Below, in pieces: positions 32,028-40,705 of a stretch of 40,718 nt of DNA. Made by a program: the position numbers and the translations under genes. Origin of the DNA: Flavobacteriales bacterium (GTDB lineage: Bacteria > Bacteroidota > Bacteroidia > Flavobacteriales_F > PHOS-HE28); assembly GCA_016787995.1 (NCBI GenBank), contig JAEUTB010000023.1, forward strand, positions 1 through 40,718. The letters are read 5' to 3'. The notes under the pieces are model-generated. The model was not told the origin of the DNA. It worked only from the letters and a program-made list of their open reading frames with translations, and did not search any database. How positions within the stretch are numbered: the first letter of the stretch is position 1; each line of letters opens with the position of its first letter.

Positions 32028-33675
32028 ACGAACGCAGCCTTATCATGGCCCAATACATCGCGAACGCCACGGCTGTTCCACTGAACCACGAGAGCGTGTA
32101 GAGGAATTCGAGGGGCTTCACCCAATAACCGATCAGCGCCACGAGCACACCTGCGACCAAGGCGATCATGGCCGCGCTGTTCACACCAGCATAGGGTCCA
32201 TCCACCTTGTACAGGTCAACGATCACCAGCGTGCGCTTTCGGATGATGAAATAATCGCATAACAGAATGCCCAGCACCGGGCCCAGCAGTCCGCTGATGA
32301 AGATCAGGATGCCACTGATCTCGTTCATGAGCCACCAAGGGCAGATGACGATGCCTACCAACCCCGCGATGACGCCACCCACACGGAAGCTGATCTTCTT
32401 CGGAAAGAGGTTGCTGAAGGCGTTCGCCGGTGCGATCACGTTCGCCGCGATGTTGGTACTGAGCGTGGCGATGAGCATGGCGATCTGCGCGAAAATGACC
32501 ACGCCCGGGCTCTTGAATTTACTGATCAACGAGACGGGATCCCACGGCGCATCCTCCGCGATGAGCACGTCATCGAAGGCCACCACGGCAGCACTGGTGA
32601 CGAAGATGCCCACGAACGAGTAGAACAACATGGTGCCTGGCAGGCCGATGAACTGGCCCGCGAGCTGGTCCTTCTGGCTCTTCGCGTGGCGCGTGATGTC
32701 GCTGATGCTGATGGACATGGTGGCCCAGAAACCGACCATTGCGGTGAACCACATCAGGTATTGCCAGAAGCCGACGGTTGATCGTTGGCTGTGATTCACT
32801 GCAACCGCGATCATTGTGGACTCCTGCCCTGCGTCATTATTGAAACTGACTTGTTCGTTATCCCTCGGCCCGAGCGGAATACGGATCGGGCTACCGGTGA
32901 TCGGGTGGAAGTCCGGGAGCTTGTGTACCCAGGTGCTCAACAAATGGTACTGTGTGGCTTTGGGCTTACCATCGGGTCCGATCAAAGGAGTCAGGAGCAA
33001 GTCGTAGTTCACGCCATCTGCATTGGGCACGATGACGGCGGTAGGCTTCTGCAACTGCTTCCCCTGTTCCAGCGCATTGGCGAAGCCACCCGCACTGTTC
33101 GCACCCCACACGATCAATACGATCCCGATGAGGATCAATATCGGCGCGCTCCAATCCTCGAGCCAGCGTATGCTCTCGGTGCCTTTCCAGATGAACCAGA
33201 TGTTGATCAGCCAGAACACCCCGAAGCAGATGAACTTGCCAATGCTCAGCGCCACTTCCCCTTCCTGACCGGTCGCCGCGTTCCAAATGGAGTAGATGGC
33301 CAGGCCACCGATCCACGTCTGCACACCGAACCAGCCACACGCCACCACCGCCCGCACGATGCTCGGGATGTGAACGCCCACCGTTCCGAACGCAGCGCGC
33401 CCCTGCACGGGGAACGGGATGCCGTACTTCACACCGGCATGGCCGTTCAATACCATGGGGATGGTGATCACCAGATTGGCCAAGCCGATGATCGTCAGCG
33501 CCGCTTGCCAACTAAGGCCCGCACGCATCATGTAAGAGGCGAGCAAATAGGTAGGAATACACACGGCCATACCCACCCACAGCGCGGCGAGGTTCCACTT
33601 GGTCCAGGTGCGCTTCTCCGGAGGGATGGGCGCGAGGTCCGGGCTGTAGAGTGGGGAATGGGTGATGTCTTCCAT
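32026..33675 (-). CDS. NCS1-family nucleobase permease (uracil/hydantoin/allantoin type)
   Basis: This is a 549-residue inner-membrane symporter with about 12 membrane segments. The start (TWTKWNLAALWVGMAVCIPT, YLLASYMMRAGLSW) and GYGIPFPVQGRAAFG-like region (KYGIPFPVQGRAAFGTVG) are typical of PucI/Mhp1-like NCS1 proteins, as is WFGVQTWIGGLAIY. NCS1 members import uracil, cytosine, hydantoins or allantoin. In this gene cluster uracil, cytosine or dihydropyrimidine uptake is the likely job. A large hydrophilic insertion of roughly 95 residues (VIVPNADGVNYDLLLTPLIG and onward) lies mid-protein. Its stop overlaps a 26-bp palindrome. Confidence 0.92.
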   Translation of the reverse strand: MEDITHSPLYSPDLAPIPPEKRTWTKWNLAALWVGMAVCIPTYLLASYMMRAGLSWQAALTIIGLANLVITIPMVLNGHAGVKYGIPFPVQGRAAFGTVGVHIPSIVRAVVACGWFGVQTWIGGLAIYSIWNAATGQEGEVALSIGKFICFGVFWLINIWFIWKGTESIRWLEDWSAPILILIGIVLIVWGANSAGGFANALEQGKQLQKPTAVIVPNADGVNYDLLLTPLIGPDGKPKATQYHLLSTWVHKLPDFHPITGSPIRIPLGPRDNEQVSFNNDAGQESTMIAVAVNHSQRSTVGFWQYLMWFTAMVGFWATMSISISDITRHAKSQKDQLAGQFIGLPGTMLFYSFVGIFVTSAAVVAFDDVLIAEDAPWDPVSLISKFKSPGVVIFAQIAMLIATLSTNIAANVIAPANAFSNLFPKKISFRVGGVIAGLVGIVICPWWLMNEISGILIFISGLLGPVLGILLCDYFIIRKRTLVIVDLYKVDGPYAGVNSAAMIALVAGVLVALIGYWVKPLEFLYTLSWFSGTAVAFAMYWAMIRLRS

Positions 33676-33688
33676 GAATGAACAGCCA

Positions 33689-33760
33689 ATTAGCTGATTA
33701 GATCAATTAGCTGATGAATGCCTGGGATCAGGTTCTTCAGACATCAGCTAATCAGCTAAT
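33689..33760. repeat. Gene-less inverted repeat between permease and aminotransferase
   Basis: Perfect 13-bp arms ATTAGCTGATTAG (33689-33701) and its mirror (33748-33760) sit within longer tracts of the same GCTGATTA unit. It lies just upstream of the permease start and 17 nt past the aminotransferase stop, so it may act as a weak terminator or attenuator between them. Confidence 0.75.
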
Positions 33761-33776
33761 AGACCAGATCAACTGA

Positions 33777-35129
33777 TCAAACACACGCTTCATCCGCCAC
33801 GCTCAACGCCTTGCTGATGATCTCCATACCCTCATCCACCCCCGCCTTGTCGATGCACAGCGGCGGCGCCACGAAGATCCAGTTCCAGCGCACGAAGGTG
33901 AACATGCCCAGTTCGTTGATCTTCGCGGCCACCTTGTTCATCACGGCCATTTCCTCAGGCTTCGCGTTCCAGGGCGCCATGGGCTCCTTGGTGTCGCGGT
34001 TCTTCACCAGTTCGATGCAACCCAGCAGGCCGGTGTTGCGGAAGTCGCCGATGCTCGGGTGCTTGGCCGCGAGCTTCGCTACGCTCTCGTCCACGTAGCG
34101 GCCCATGTTCGCGGCGTTGGTCACGAGGTCCTCCTCCTTGTAGATGTCGATGACGGCGTTCGCAGCAGCACAGGCCACGGCGTGCGCGCTGTACGTAAGG
34201 CCGATGGGCAACGGCTTGTCATCGAAGTGCTTGATGATCTCTTCGCGTACGATCAATCCACCCAACGGGATGTAGCCGCTGGTGATGCCCTTCGCCATGC
34301 ACAGGATGTCCGGCACCACGCCGTGGTGGTCGATTCCGAACCACTTGCCGGTGCGCCCGAAGCCGCTCATAACCTCGTCGCAGATGGTGAGGATGCCATA
34401 CTTGTCCGCAATGGCCTTCACGCCTTTCCAATAGCCTGGCGGATACTTGATGCAGCCGCTGCTGCCGCTCTCCCCTTCCAGCATGATCGCCGCGATGTAC
34501 TGCGGGCCTTCGTACTTCACGATGCGCTCCAAGTGTGCCAGCGCGTTCTCCGTGCATTCCTCCGGCGTCTTGCTGTTCCAAGGGCAGCGGTAGAAATACG
34601 GGTTCTCCACATGGATGATGTTCGGCACGCCCTGGCTATCGTGCGGCAGACCGCGCGGATCGCCGCCCGCGCTGAGCGCACCGTACGTGGCGCCGTGGTA
34701 GCTCTGGTACAGCGTGATGATCTTGTGGCGACCGGTGTACAAACGCGCGAGCTTCATGGCGTGCTCCACCGCCTCCGTACCACCGTTGGTGAAGAAGGTG
34801 CGGCTGAGCGAACCAGGCGTGATCTCCGCCAGCGTCTTGCCCAATTTGCCCCGCGCCTCTGTGATCATACCCGGATGCACGTAGCTCACCTCGGCCATCT
34901 GCTTCGCCACGGCCTCCGCCACTTTCGGATGCCCGTGTCCGATGTTCACGTTCATCAGCTGCGAGCTGAAGTCGATGTAGCGTTTTCCGCTACGGTCGTA
35001 GAGGTAGATACCCTTCGCGCGCTCGATGTTCAACGGTGCTAGGCCGCTCTGCTTGCTCCAGCTGAAGATGGTGTGCTCGAGGTTATCCTTCAGGATCCCG
35101 GCGGGGTTCGTCGATGTCAGTGTGCTCAC
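33777..35129 (-). CDS. Class III PLP omega-aminotransferase (likely beta-alanine:pyruvate type)
   Basis: This is a 450-residue aminotransferase. The fold-type I PLP motifs are intact: TFFTNGGTEAVEHAMKLAR, YQSYHGATYGALSAGG, DEVMSGFGRTGKWFG (251 onward) and the PLP Lys280 in MAKGITSGYIPLGG. In this cluster its product would be malonate semialdehyde from beta-alanine, with pyruvate or another oxo acid as acceptor; taurine or 4-aminobutyrate activity cannot be excluded. Translation appears to start at GTG 35129 (MSTLTSTNP), and no better ATG exists. It is the first gene of the leftward pyrimidine cluster. TATCTTGT ~20 nt upstream is a weak -7-like box. Confidence 0.9.
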   Translation of the reverse strand: MSTLTSTNPAGILKDNLEHTIFSWSKQSGLAPLNIERAKGIYLYDRSGKRYIDFSSQLMNVNIGHGHPKVAEAVAKQMAEVSYVHPGMITEARGKLGKTLAEITPGSLSRTFFTNGGTEAVEHAMKLARLYTGRHKIITLYQSYHGATYGALSAGGDPRGLPHDSQGVPNIIHVENPYFYRCPWNSKTPEECTENALAHLERIVKYEGPQYIAAIMLEGESGSSGCIKYPPGYWKGVKAIADKYGILTICDEVMSGFGRTGKWFGIDHHGVVPDILCMAKGITSGYIPLGGLIVREEIIKHFDDKPLPIGLTYSAHAVACAAANAVIDIYKEEDLVTNAANMGRYVDESVAKLAAKHPSIGDFRNTGLLGCIELVKNRDTKEPMAPWNAKPEEMAVMNKVAAKINELGMFTFVRWNWIFVAPPLCIDKAGVDEGMEIISKALSVADEACV

Positions 35130-35172
35130 GGTTCTTGTTATTCAACTGACAAGATAAGACCAAGCAACAGAC

Positions 35173-35200
35173 TTGTGCAGACCCGCATACTTTACCTTTG
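35173..35200 (+). promoter_or_regulatory. Bacteroidota-type promoter for the delta-60 T9SS gene
   Basis: TACCTTTG at 35193-35200 is a perfect match to the TAnnTTTG -7 box, with TTG at 35173-35175 as a possible -33 element 17 nt upstream. The start codon follows 17 nt after the box, leaving a very short A/T-rich leader. Confidence 0.7.
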
Positions 35201-35217
35201 AATATAAACAATGCGCC

Positions 35218-36750
35218 ATGCGACCTTCCAGCCTGCTTGCTCTTGCTGCCTTATCGATCTCTGCGGTCACCCACGCGCAAGATGGATTATTGGACCCGAG
35301 CTTCAGTACCGACGGTATGGTGATCTATGATGCTGAAGGGAATGAGGAGAACGGCGTGGATATCGCGGTGCGCTCTGATGGCAAGCTCTGGGTGCTTGGG
35401 CACAGCTACAGCACTAAGGAGAAGATCCTGCTGATGCGTTTCAACACCGACGGCACTCTGGATAACACCTTTTTCGGCGACGGTGTGCAGGAACTCTCGC
35501 AAGGGGTTGGCAACACTTTCAGTTCGTGCATGGAACTTCAGGCAGATGGCTCCTTGTTCATCGGCGGCTACTATATCGATGAACTTGGGTCCACCTCCCC
35601 GTTGGTGATAAAAGTGGATGCGAATGGCAATCCCGTCCCTGGGTTCGGCAGCAATGGCTTCGCGCTTGGCTCCAATGATGGCTACCGTGTCACGGACCTT
35701 GGTGTTCAGAGCTCGGGTACCATCGTGGTCACCTTGGGCCCCTTGTCCGAGATCAACCCGGCCGTATGCGCGGTCTCCAGCACGGGCGTGTTCGCCGAAC
35801 CGCTTGTTCAGTTGCAATGTTCGCTCTTTGATCGACTTACGGCATTGCAAGTTCAAAGTGATGACAGGGTCCTCGTCACTGGCTACCGAGGCACGGACAA
35901 TGGTTCGAATTGGGTGGCCCTGATCCTGGCCCTAGAACCCGACCTTACCGGTGATCTTGACTTCTCACCCGGATACATCTGCGGACAGTTCAACATTGAG
36001 ACCCAAGGTGTGGAGTATTACGATTCCGGCAACCCGTTGTTCTTCACCAACGACACGGGTAACGACATCGCCGTGCTCAACAATGGCGACATCATGGTGG
36101 CGGGAACAACGATAGATACGACCGGCAACGCCGATGTCTATCGCACATCGTTGTTGAAGGTGCACGACGACAATTCCGTTGATGCGTCCTTTGGGCTACA
36201 GGGCTGGATCAAACCGTATGTGGGCTCGTTCTTCAAACGCTTGTTGGTGCAGGCGAACGACAAGGTGCTTGCCTTGGGGGGAGACTTCTCCAACACGATC
36301 GCGTTGGCACGCTTCGATACGGATGGCACATTGGACCCTACGTTCGGCGATCTCGGTGGATTCACCCACACGGCTATTGGTTCGTTCAGCACCAACCCTG
36401 GCGGCATGGCCGTGCAAGCCGATGGTCGCATCCTGGTGGTGGGGACAGCCGTGAATAATGACAACGACATTGTCGTGGTACGCTACGATGGAAGTGTGGT
36501 CGGGTTGGATGAACCGAAGAACAACGGATATATGCTCGTCCATCCGAATCCCACAGCTGGCTCCTTCACCGTCGCAGTACCTCAAGGAGTACAGCGGATC
36601 ATCATCACCGATGCGCTCGGGCACATCGTACAACAACGCACGTTGAATGGCAACGTGAATGCCAACTTCCAGATCGGAACACCGGGCGTCTACCAGACGA
36701 CTTCCATTGGTGCTGGAGGGCAGTTGGTGCAGCGCGTAGTTGTGCTGTAA
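35218..36750 (+). CDS. Secreted delta-60-repeat protein with T9SS sorting domain
   Basis: This is a 510-residue exported protein. A signal peptide (MRPSSLLALAALSISAVTHA) is followed by six or more delta-60 (beta-propeller-like) repeats, each with a D(G)xLDxxF / DGKxxxxG pattern (LLDPSFSTDG, SDGKLWVLG, TDGTLDNTFFGDG, DGTLDPTFGDLGG, ADGRILVVG). A C-terminal T9SS type A domain follows (VHPNPTAGSFTVAVPQG ... VVVL). Such proteins are surface-exposed or released; no enzyme domain is seen. ATG 35218 starts the signal peptide; an ATG at 35211 is out of frame. It converges on the dehydrogenase gene with a 7-nt gap. Confidence 0.9.
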   Translation: MRPSSLLALAALSISAVTHAQDGLLDPSFSTDGMVIYDAEGNEENGVDIAVRSDGKLWVLGHSYSTKEKILLMRFNTDGTLDNTFFGDGVQELSQGVGNTFSSCMELQADGSLFIGGYYIDELGSTSPLVIKVDANGNPVPGFGSNGFALGSNDGYRVTDLGVQSSGTIVVTLGPLSEINPAVCAVSSTGVFAEPLVQLQCSLFDRLTALQVQSDDRVLVTGYRGTDNGSNWVALILALEPDLTGDLDFSPGYICGQFNIETQGVEYYDSGNPLFFTNDTGNDIAVLNNGDIMVAGTTIDTTGNADVYRTSLLKVHDDNSVDASFGLQGWIKPYVGSFFKRLLVQANDKVLALGGDFSNTIALARFDTDGTLDPTFGDLGGFTHTAIGSFSTNPGGMAVQADGRILVVGTAVNNDNDIVVVRYDGSVVGLDEPKNNGYMLVHPNPTAGSFTVAVPQGVQRIIITDALGHIVQQRTLNGNVNANFQIGTPGVYQTTSIGAGGQLVQRVVVL

Positions 36751-36757
36751 CGGGATC

Positions 36758-38230
36758 CTAGCTCATCCAATTCGTCTTCCCTTCAGGGTTCCACTTCGTC
36801 GTGGTCTTCTTCAGCTGGGTCCAGAATTCAATGGAGCTCTTTCCAGTGATGTCACAAGTACCGAACTTGCTGTCGTTCCAACCGCCGAAGCTGAAGGGCT
36901 CGCGCGGCACGGGCACACCGATGTTCACACCGATCATGCCGGCGCTGGCGCGTTCCATCACCTGGCGGGCTTGTCCACCGCTTTGCGTGAAGACCGCCGC
37001 CGCGTTGCCGTACGGGTTCGCGTTCTCGATGGCGATGGCGGCATCCAGGTCCTTGGCACGCACGATGCTGATCACCGGTCCGAATACCTCTTCTTGTGCG
37101 ATGCGCATGTCGGTGGTGACATGATCGATGATGGTGGGCCCGAGATAGTAGCCGTCTTTCGCACCACCTTCTACGGACGGGTTGCGGCCATCAAGGATGA
37201 CCTTCGCCCCTGCTTTCTCCGCCTCGGCGATGTAACCGGTGATGCGTTCGTACGCAGTCTTGCTGATCACCGGTCCCAGGTTCTTCCCGGGGACAAGCTT
37301 CTTCGCTTCGATGATCATCTGGTCGATGATGTGCTCCACGCCACCGACTCCGACCATCTGCGCCGCGGCCATGCAACGCTGACCTGCGCAGCCGCTCATG
37401 CTGGCCACCACGTTGCTGGCCGTCATTTCCAAGTGCGCATCGGGCAGCACGATCAAATGGTTCTTCGCACCGCCCAGGCAGACCGCGCGTTTCAGCGTAC
37501 TCGTGGCACGGATGTAGACGATCTTGGCCACTTTTGTAGAGCCCACGAAACTCACGGCCTTGATGCCGGGGTGATCGCAGATCGCTTCCACGATCGCACG
37601 GTCGCCGTTCACCACGTTGAAGACGCCATCTGGTAGTCCGGCTTCTTTCAGCAACTCGGCGATGCGGATGGCACTGATGGGCACGACCTCGCTCGGCTTC
37701 AGGATCATGGTATTGCCGAGCATCAGCGCGTTGGGGATGGTCCAATGCGGCACCATGTTCGGGAAGTTGAACGGCGCGATGCTGGCCACCACACCCAACG
37801 GTTTCCGCTCGATGCGGCATTCAACGCCTTTGCTCACTTCCAGCAATTCACCTTGCACCAGCTGCGGCAGGCTGCAGGCGAATTCACACAGCTCCATGCT
37901 TTTGTCCACCTCGGCGTACGACTCTTCCATGGTCTTACCGTTCTCGGTGTGCACCAACACAGCCAATTCTTTGCGGTTCCTCAGGAGCAGTTCGCGGTAG
38001 CGGAAGAAGATCTGCGCACGCTCTTTGATCGGGGTGCCGCTCCACGCGGGGAAGGCAGCTTCTGCGGCATTCACGGCCTTATCCAGGTCGCTGGCGGTGC
38101 TCAGGAGCACGGTGCTGATGACGCTACCATCCAACGGTGATATCACGTCCATCCGTTGTTGTCCGTTGCTATCCGGCTTCCCGGCGATGTAGTTGGTGGT
38201 GGCGTTGTACTTCAAGGTCTGCGTGGCCAT
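36758..38230 (-). CDS. mmsA: CoA-acylating (methyl)malonate-semialdehyde dehydrogenase
   Basis: This is a 490-residue NAD-dependent aldehyde dehydrogenase of the MmsA/IolA type, which converts malonate or methylmalonate semialdehyde to acetyl-CoA or propionyl-CoA with CO2 release. The NAD-binding region has APFNFPNMVPHWTIPNAL and SFVGSTKVAK; the catalytic Cys286 lies in GCAGQRCMA, the signature of this CoA-dependent subgroup. EEVFGPV and the C-terminal FSFGGWNDSKFG also fit. It is the natural last step after the aminotransferase 1.6 kb away, although a T9SS gene on the other strand lies between them. ATG 38230 (MATQTLKYN) is the family start. Confidence 0.94.
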   Translation of the reverse strand: MATQTLKYNATTNYIAGKPDSNGQQRMDVISPLDGSVISTVLLSTASDLDKAVNAAEAAFPAWSGTPIKERAQIFFRYRELLLRNRKELAVLVHTENGKTMEESYAEVDKSMELCEFACSLPQLVQGELLEVSKGVECRIERKPLGVVASIAPFNFPNMVPHWTIPNALMLGNTMILKPSEVVPISAIRIAELLKEAGLPDGVFNVVNGDRAIVEAICDHPGIKAVSFVGSTKVAKIVYIRATSTLKRAVCLGGAKNHLIVLPDAHLEMTASNVVASMSGCAGQRCMAAAQMVGVGGVEHIIDQMIIEAKKLVPGKNLGPVISKTAYERITGYIAEAEKAGAKVILDGRNPSVEGGAKDGYYLGPTIIDHVTTDMRIAQEEVFGPVISIVRAKDLDAAIAIENANPYGNAAAVFTQSGGQARQVMERASAGMIGVNIGVPVPREPFSFGGWNDSKFGTCDITGKSSIEFWTQLKKTTTKWNPEGKTNWMS

Positions 38231-38294
38231 GGGGGTCGCTTGTATCCGTCGAAGATAACGATCCTGCCTGGGAGGCCGCATATCGGGAGGCTTC

Positions 38295-38302
38295 TACCTT
38301 CG
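38295..38302 (+). promoter_or_regulatory. Candidate -7 box for yajQ
   Basis: TACCTTCG differs from TAnnTTTG by one base and ends 21 nt before the yajQ start codon, within the divergent region shared with the dehydrogenase gene. No convincing -33 element was seen. Confidence 0.4.
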
Positions 38303-38323
38303 CCGGACGAATACGCCATCCCC

Positions 38324-38815
38324 ATGCCCTCCGTAGACATCCTCTCCAAGGTCGACATCCAGATGCTGGACAATGCCATCAACGTGGTGAAACGCGAGAT
38401 CGACACGCGCTACGACCTGCGCGGCACCAACAGCACCGTGGAACTGGATAAGAAGGCCCTCACCATACGCCTGAGCACGGAGGACCACATGAAACTCGAC
38501 GCGGTGCTCGATATCCTTTTGGAGCGCAGCGGGAAACAAAAAGTGGATGTGCGCAGCTACGACCTGAAGGAAGAGCCTGTACCGAGTGGCAAGACGCTCT
38601 ACCGCATCGTAAAAGTGAAGCAGGGCATCGAGCGGGAAACGGCCAAGAAGATCGTGAAGGCCATCAAGGACAGTGGCCTCAAGGTGCAGCCCCAGATCAT
38701 GGACGACCTGATCCGCGTGAACGGCAAGAAGATCGACGACCTGCAAGCCGTGATGGCACTTTGCCGCGAGAAGGACTTCGAGATCCCCCTTCAGTTCGAC
38801 AATATGAAGAGCTGA
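38324..38815 (+). CDS. yajQ: YajQ family cyclic-di-GMP/nucleotide-binding protein
   Basis: This is a 163-residue cytoplasmic protein of the YajQ (DUF520) family. It has the family opening MPSVDILSKVDIQMLDNAIN, then YDLRGTNSTVEL, and IVKVKQGIERETAKKIVK, and it closes with VMALCREKDFEIPLQF. The fold is two tandem RRM-like domains. Some homologues bind cyclic di-GMP and act with transcription factors; the function here is not known. ATG 38324 is the family start. Confidence 0.93.
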   Translation: MPSVDILSKVDIQMLDNAINVVKREIDTRYDLRGTNSTVELDKKALTIRLSTEDHMKLDAVLDILLERSGKQKVDVRSYDLKEEPVPSGKTLYRIVKVKQGIERETAKKIVKAIKDSGLKVQPQIMDDLIRVNGKKIDDLQAVMALCREKDFEIPLQFDNMKS

Positions 38816-38868
38816 GGCAGGCGGCGTTCCGGTACATTCACACGTCTTCCACCAGAAACCCACTGCAA

Positions 38869-40152
38869 ATGAGATCGATCCTACTCTCCCTTTTCCTGGT
38901 CACGACGACTGCCTGCCTCTCGCTGGTGGTGCATGCCCAGACGTACTTCTATATCGGGTCCATCGCCGTGGTCCCGGCAGAGCCGACGACAAGCGATGTG
39001 ATCACCATAGCGCTCACCGGAGACCTCAGCAGCAGCGGAGCATCCATCGTTTCCACCAACTACATGCTGATGGACAACATCGTACACATCACGGTGAACG
39101 CCACGGATGCCGGTGGCTTGGGTGTTCTTGTGCCACACACCGAGGAGGTGGAGATCGGGAACCTGCCCGAAGGCGCTTACGGCATACTCGTCGATGGTGA
39201 CTTCATCCTGGATTCCGCACCGGAGAACGAACACAGCTTCAACGTGATCGGTGGTCAGGATTGCAGCACGCTCACGGTTGGGAGCATCCAATGGGCCACC
39301 TTCAACGACAACTCCATCGTGGTGAATGTCACGAATACGACCAGTGGCTTCGACTACCCAGGATTCATCCTACTCAACGAAGCCGGGGATACGATCGCCA
39401 TCGAGAGCGTCAACCTCTTCGCGATCGCTGGCGAGAGTTGGCATACGCTCACCGTTCAGCCTGATGTGGTCGTACCCAATGGCGCGTTCAACGCCGAACT
39501 ACAACTCTGGACCGACTTCTATGGAGAGCAAGCCTGCACATGGAACTTGGAAGAAGAGCTGTGCCCCGAAGAGGTGTGTGTGACCATTTTTCCCTACCTG
39601 ATCAATACGGGAGGAGCCATCGCCTTGGGCGATTTCGATTGGACGATCACCGATGCGAACGGTTCCGAAGTAGCTTCAGGAACGTTCACCTTGACCATGA
39701 AGCTACCCAACGTTCAAGAAGAGGTATGCTTGCCGGTAGGTGAGTACCAATTCTCTGTGACACCCTTGCAGGAACCTACGGGCGGCCAATTGACCATGGG
39801 GATCGGAGGCCTGGAGTGGAGCGCAGACGTGAGCCAGCCCTTTCCACAGGGGATCCCTACGGGTCCACTACCCTTCTCCTTGGTGCCCGCTTGCTTCGAT
39901 GGGACGAACGGGCTTGACGAAGCTCCCCGCCGGGCATTACCCTTCATCGTAAGCACTGGAACCACTGGCATCGAGTTGATCGCGACCGAAGGAAGGCAGT
40001 TGGGAGCCGTTACACTAATGGATCCGCTGGGTCGGATGGTGTACACCCAAAAAGTGAACGGTGACCGCGTGCAGATTCCCGTAGCTACCATGGGGGCTTA
40101 TGTGGTACAAGTGGACCAACACCGAGTGAAACTCTTCGCTGGTTCGCGCTGA
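38869..40152 (+). CDS. Secreted protein with T9SS-like C-terminal domain
   Basis: This is a 427-residue exported protein. A signal peptide (MRSILLSLFLVTTTACLSLV, ending near HAQ) is followed by several beta-rich Ig-like modules. They contain paired Cys (QDCSTLTVG, EQACTWNLEEELCPEEVC, EEVCLPVGEY, VPACFDG) that probably form disulfides. The final ~75 residues (GAVTLMDPLGRMVYTQKVNG, VATMGAYVVQVDQHRVKLF) look like a T9SS type A sorting domain. No catalytic motif is visible. It begins 53 nt after yajQ and has its own strong terminator. ATG 38869 is at the signal peptide. Confidence 0.82.
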   Translation: MRSILLSLFLVTTTACLSLVVHAQTYFYIGSIAVVPAEPTTSDVITIALTGDLSSSGASIVSTNYMLMDNIVHITVNATDAGGLGVLVPHTEEVEIGNLPEGAYGILVDGDFILDSAPENEHSFNVIGGQDCSTLTVGSIQWATFNDNSIVVNVTNTTSGFDYPGFILLNEAGDTIAIESVNLFAIAGESWHTLTVQPDVVVPNGAFNAELQLWTDFYGEQACTWNLEEELCPEEVCVTIFPYLINTGGAIALGDFDWTITDANGSEVASGTFTLTMKLPNVQEEVCLPVGEYQFSVTPLQEPTGGQLTMGIGGLEWSADVSQPFPQGIPTGPLPFSLVPACFDGTNGLDEAPRRALPFIVSTGTTGIELIATEGRQLGAVTLMDPLGRMVYTQKVNGDRVQIPVATMGAYVVQVDQHRVKLFAGSR

Positions 40153-40168
40153 TCCGCACAGAAAAGGC

Positions 40169-40203
40169 GAAGCCCGCCTTACGGGGCGGGCTTCTCATTT
40201 TCC
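40169..40203 (+). terminator. Rho-independent terminator after the T9SS-like protein gene
   Basis: A perfect 10-bp stem GAAGCCCGCC (40169-40178) with its mirror at 40185-40194 has a 6-nt loop and is followed by TCATTTTCC. It starts 17 nt after the stop codon. The following 40204-40399 holds nothing I can support. Confidence 0.85.
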
Positions 40204-40399
40204 TGATCTCCGGGCTTACGGGCTCGGACAAGGACTTTTAACGCCGCTAGGCTGATGTCCTCTGTGATCAGGTGTGCCTTGGGCCACAGGTTGCGGCCGT
40301 TTCCGTTGTTACGTGGGTGGTGTTCGGAAGGTTTCGTTTACGAAGAACCGGAGTTGCGTGTCAAGGCCAAAATCTGGTTCAGCGCAGGATTATCGGTGG

Positions 40400-40705
40400 C
40401 TAGAACATGGCTTCTCCTTTCAGGAAAAGCACGAAAATGAAGGTCATCAGGAAGTGGTGCAGCAAGAGAAGCGCGGAGGCCACGGTGAGCACGGTCTTCC
40501 CGCTGGAATTGAGCTCCGGGAAGAGCTTCTTATTGTTCACGGCGATGATGGGCAACGGGATCGTGGCCAGTAGGAACGTGATGGCCAAGGCCTTGAAGAG
40601 CACCACGTTGTCAAGGAGCCCGAAGAACAGGTGGGCGTAGTAGAAAACGAAACCGAGGAAGGACAACAACCCCAGTCGCACGAACATTCTTGCTTCAGCT
40701 ACCAT
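40400..40705 (-). CDS. Small hydrophobic membrane protein, start possibly outside window
   Basis: About 101 residues with three predicted membrane segments (LGLLSFLGFVFYYAHLFFGL, VLFKALAITFLLATIPLPII, VLTVASALLLLHHFLMTFIF). No family is recognised. The frame is open to the window edge upstream of the ATG at 40705 (in-frame TKTK before it), so the true start may lie further upstream, although 40687 is also possible. Confidence 0.65.
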   Translation of the reverse strand: MVAEARMFVRLGLLSFLGFVFYYAHLFFGLLDNVVLFKALAITFLLATIPLPIIAVNNKKLFPELNSSGKTVLTVASALLLLHHFLMTFIFVLFLKGEAMF

